Of a DNA stretch of 7,362 nt, positions 6,363 through 7,362 are shown in pieces (positions within the stretch are counted from its first letter, which is position 1; every line of letters begins with the position of its first letter). Under the pieces are notes generated by a model, which searched no databases, was not told the origin of the DNA, and saw only the letters and a list, made by a program, of their open reading frames with translations. The DNA comes from Bacillota bacterium. Its GTDB lineage: Bacteria; Bacillota; Bacilli; Alicyclobacillales; Alicyclobacillaceae. The stretch spans positions 1 through 7,362 of the forward strand of contig JAKADF010000157.1 in NCBI GenBank assembly GCA_021820805.1, written 5' to 3'. Position numbers and translations under genes: made by a program.

Positions 6363-6404
6363 ACTAATCCAATCCAACAGTTAGGTCGGCGATTAAAACT
6401 AATC
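6359..6404. repeat. Pair of 11-bp direct repeats at the propeller promoter
   Basis: TAAAACTAATC occurs at 6359-6369 and again at 6394-6404, a 35-bp period. The first copy overlaps the candidate -35 box and the second lies just upstream of it. They could be binding sites for a regulator, but the sequence is AT-rich and two copies may be chance. Confidence 0.35.
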
Positions 6405-6522
6405 AACTTTCAATCATGGTAAATCGCATCACGGCATGTAAAAATGGGGGTAGATATATAATAAGGAGTTCGGTTTTGGAGTGGAAACTCTCAAACGTGA
6501 ACGTTATTCACAAGCAACTGTC

Positions 6523-6766
6523 CTATGATGGATTTTGGTATCGGATGTATTCGTATTCCGACTCGGTTACATAAGCGACCTACAAACTCAATAGCCCTTT
6601 ATCTTCTCGAAAAACGGAGTTGTTCTTCAACTAAGCTGCCCCATAGTTCAGCAATGCTCCAAATCGGATACTGTATATTTATGTATTTACGAGAGCGATT
6701 CCTCCTTAGACATTCGCACACGTGCAATAAACACTTTATTAAATATTTGAAGAGGTTAGTATTCAT
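6523..6766 (-). pseudogene. Frameshifted relic of an unrecognised small gene
   Basis: A 55-codon frame runs from ATG 6764-6766 to TAA 6599-6601: MNTNLFKYLIKCLLHVCECL, then RRNRSRKYINIQYPIWSIAE and LWGSLVEEQLRFSRR. Near 6606 the protein-like reading moves to another frame: EDKGLLSL, an in-frame TAG, then VAYVTESEYEYIRYQNPS, ending at TAG 6523-6525. The composition of both halves (Trp, Tyr, Glu, Ile) is protein-like, and joined they read as one peptide of about 85 residues. No clear ribosome binding site precedes the ATG. I do not recognise the family. Confidence 0.35.
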
Positions 6767-6806
6767 TGTTTACGTTGCCCAGTATTGCTACACCAGGTAA
6801 CAATGA

Positions 6807-7232
6807 CTACGGCGTTACCTTATAGTTGTCATACTCACGCATTGAAACTGCCATCCCTAACGAATTCATCATTGACGATGACTCACAAACGTAAAATGCA
6901 TCACCGAATACCCAACCAATTTTCGTAATCGGTTTGCCCTTTAGGTCAGGGTTAATGATTATTCGTCCATCGGTTGGTGGTAAGGCATAAGACTGTAAAA
7001 AGTAATCCACTTGTTTCGCTGTATTTATCAAGTCAATCGAAGGTGCACCCAATACGTCGATTGTCCATTTCCCCTCCTGCCATTCAATCACATTTTGCGG
7101 TGCATCGTAGTTTGTCGAACCATTAAGGATGTATTGTTGACCAGTATTGTATTGCTTCATAACACCATTGGTGTCTACTTTAGCAGGCGATCCAACTTTG
7201 TTGACCTTGAATTCTGACGCAAAAACTTTCAT
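6807..7232 (-). CDS. C-terminal part of a probable extracytoplasmic protein of unknown function
   Basis: The 141-codon frame from ATG 7230-7232 to TAG contains two matching units: IEWQEGKWTIDVLG (49-62), followed by a helix and a LPP turn (84-86), then IGWVFGDAFYVC (105-116), followed by a helix ending AVSMREY. The pattern W-x-x-G-x-W-x-I ... LPP ... W-x-x-G-x-x-x-Y is one I associate with uncharacterised secreted proteins of Alicyclobacillus-like Bacillota, which are normally longer and begin with a signal peptide. This frame has neither a signal peptide nor a convincing ribosome binding site at its ATG. It is therefore probably the downstream half of a gene whose first part reads in another frame at 7229-7360. 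The function is unknown and the family recall is from memory. Confidence 0.6.
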   Translation of the reverse strand: MKVFASEFKVNKVGSPAKVDTNGVMKQYNTGQQYILNGSTNYDAPQNVIEWQEGKWTIDVLGAPSIDLINTAKQVDYFLQSYALPPTDGRIIINPDLKGKPITKIGWVFGDAFYVCESSSMMNSLGMAVSMREYDNYKVTP

Positions 7233-7362
7233 GGCTTGCTCGTGATCGAAACATGCGTTATGCAGTTGCTCTCAATAATTGGGTACTGGTAGATTCGAAC
7301 CATCTCAGTTCCAACCTTGTTGGCCAAAACTTCTGGATGAGTGTTGCAAAAGGTTCTGCTGT
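7229..7362 (-). pseudogene. Upstream, frameshifted part of the same probable secreted-protein gene (runs off the window)
   Basis: From the right edge a 43-codon frame reads THPEVLANKVGTEMVRIYQY, PIIESN and CITHVSITSKP, then TGA (7229-7231). That stop overlaps the ATG of the next frame as ATGA. Family logic favours one protein: VSITSKP joined to MKVFASEFKV resembles the strand-turn-strand entry to the following domain, and restoring it needs a single-base change. The alternative is a genuine ATGA-coupled gene pair. The 5' end lies outside the window. Confidence 0.4.

Noticed and set aside
6457..6574. TATAAT (6457-6462), AAGGAG (6463-6468) and a TTG-started 32-codon plus-strand frame (6476-6574) that includes YDGFWYRMYSYSDS.
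   Set aside because: A transcript from that -10 box would start after the AAGGAG, so the parts do not fit together. The frame is short and overlaps a more protein-like minus-strand reading.
6525..6800. A 91-codon plus-strand frame.
   Set aside because: It is antisense to the relic at 6523-6766, rich in Arg, Cys, Leu and Ser as expected of a shadow frame, and has no ribosome binding site.
7284..7305. A tRNA T-arm-like sequence, GGTTCGAATC, on the minus strand.
   Set aside because: The flanking T-stem has a mismatch, no acceptor, D or anticodon arms can be built around it, and the region reads through as coding.
1..7362. CRISPR arrays, rRNA and complete tRNA genes, complete insertion sequences.
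   Set aside because: No regularly spaced repeats, no rRNA or full cloverleaf sequence and no intact transposase or paired terminal inverted repeats were seen on either strand.

Overview
The window reads like an accessory stretch of a Gram-positive chromosome, probably an acidophilic or thermotolerant Bacillota of the Alicyclobacillus or Sulfobacillus type. That guess rests on three things: the style of the secreted proteins (stalk repeats containing YVQLYSI, Ser/Thr linker, PQQ-type beta-propeller), AT-leaning composition, and TTG starts behind strong Shine-Dalgarno sites. It is an inference and no database was consulted. Coding density is low. Most genes lie on the minus strand and several are visibly broken.

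Layout. 1-330 is AT-rich with no supported gene. About 338-560 (+) is a compact, GC-richer island of perfect hairpins whose primary sequence resembles the HEARO RNA, the omega-RNA that guides IscB nucleases. No IscB gene follows it, so it looks like an orphan (standalone) guide RNA, with a possible terminator at 595-635. 629-810 (-) is a frameshifted fragment of an unrecognised gene. 788-1414 (-) encodes a DedA-family membrane protein. 1598-1630 is a strong hairpin, probably the terminator of the next gene. 1723-2547 (-) encodes a COG4705-like polytopic membrane protein with a fourfold internal repeat. 2548-3268 holds only one candidate micro-ORF. 3269-3835 (+) encodes a membrane protein ending in a histidine-kinase-like H-box in which the phospho-acceptor position is Asn. 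3836-4396 has nothing supportable. 4397-4709 (-) is the decayed catalytic part of a tyrosine recombinase. 4729-6276 (-) is a secreted PQQ-repeat beta-propeller gene interrupted by a single in-frame TAG. 6523-6766 (-) is another frameshifted relic. 6807-7362 (-) is the C-terminal part of a probable secreted protein that appears frameshifted at 7229-7232.

How it fits together. No operon or pathway links these genes: intergenic gaps are long and the units look independent. The common theme is turnover. An integrase relic, an RNA of a transposon-associated class, and at least three broken genes suggest a site that has received and lost mobile DNA. The best candidate for something new is the orphan omega-RNA-like element and whatever sequence its 5' guide matches. 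Next come the kinase-like protein lacking the H-box histidine and the cleanly amber-interrupted propeller gene.
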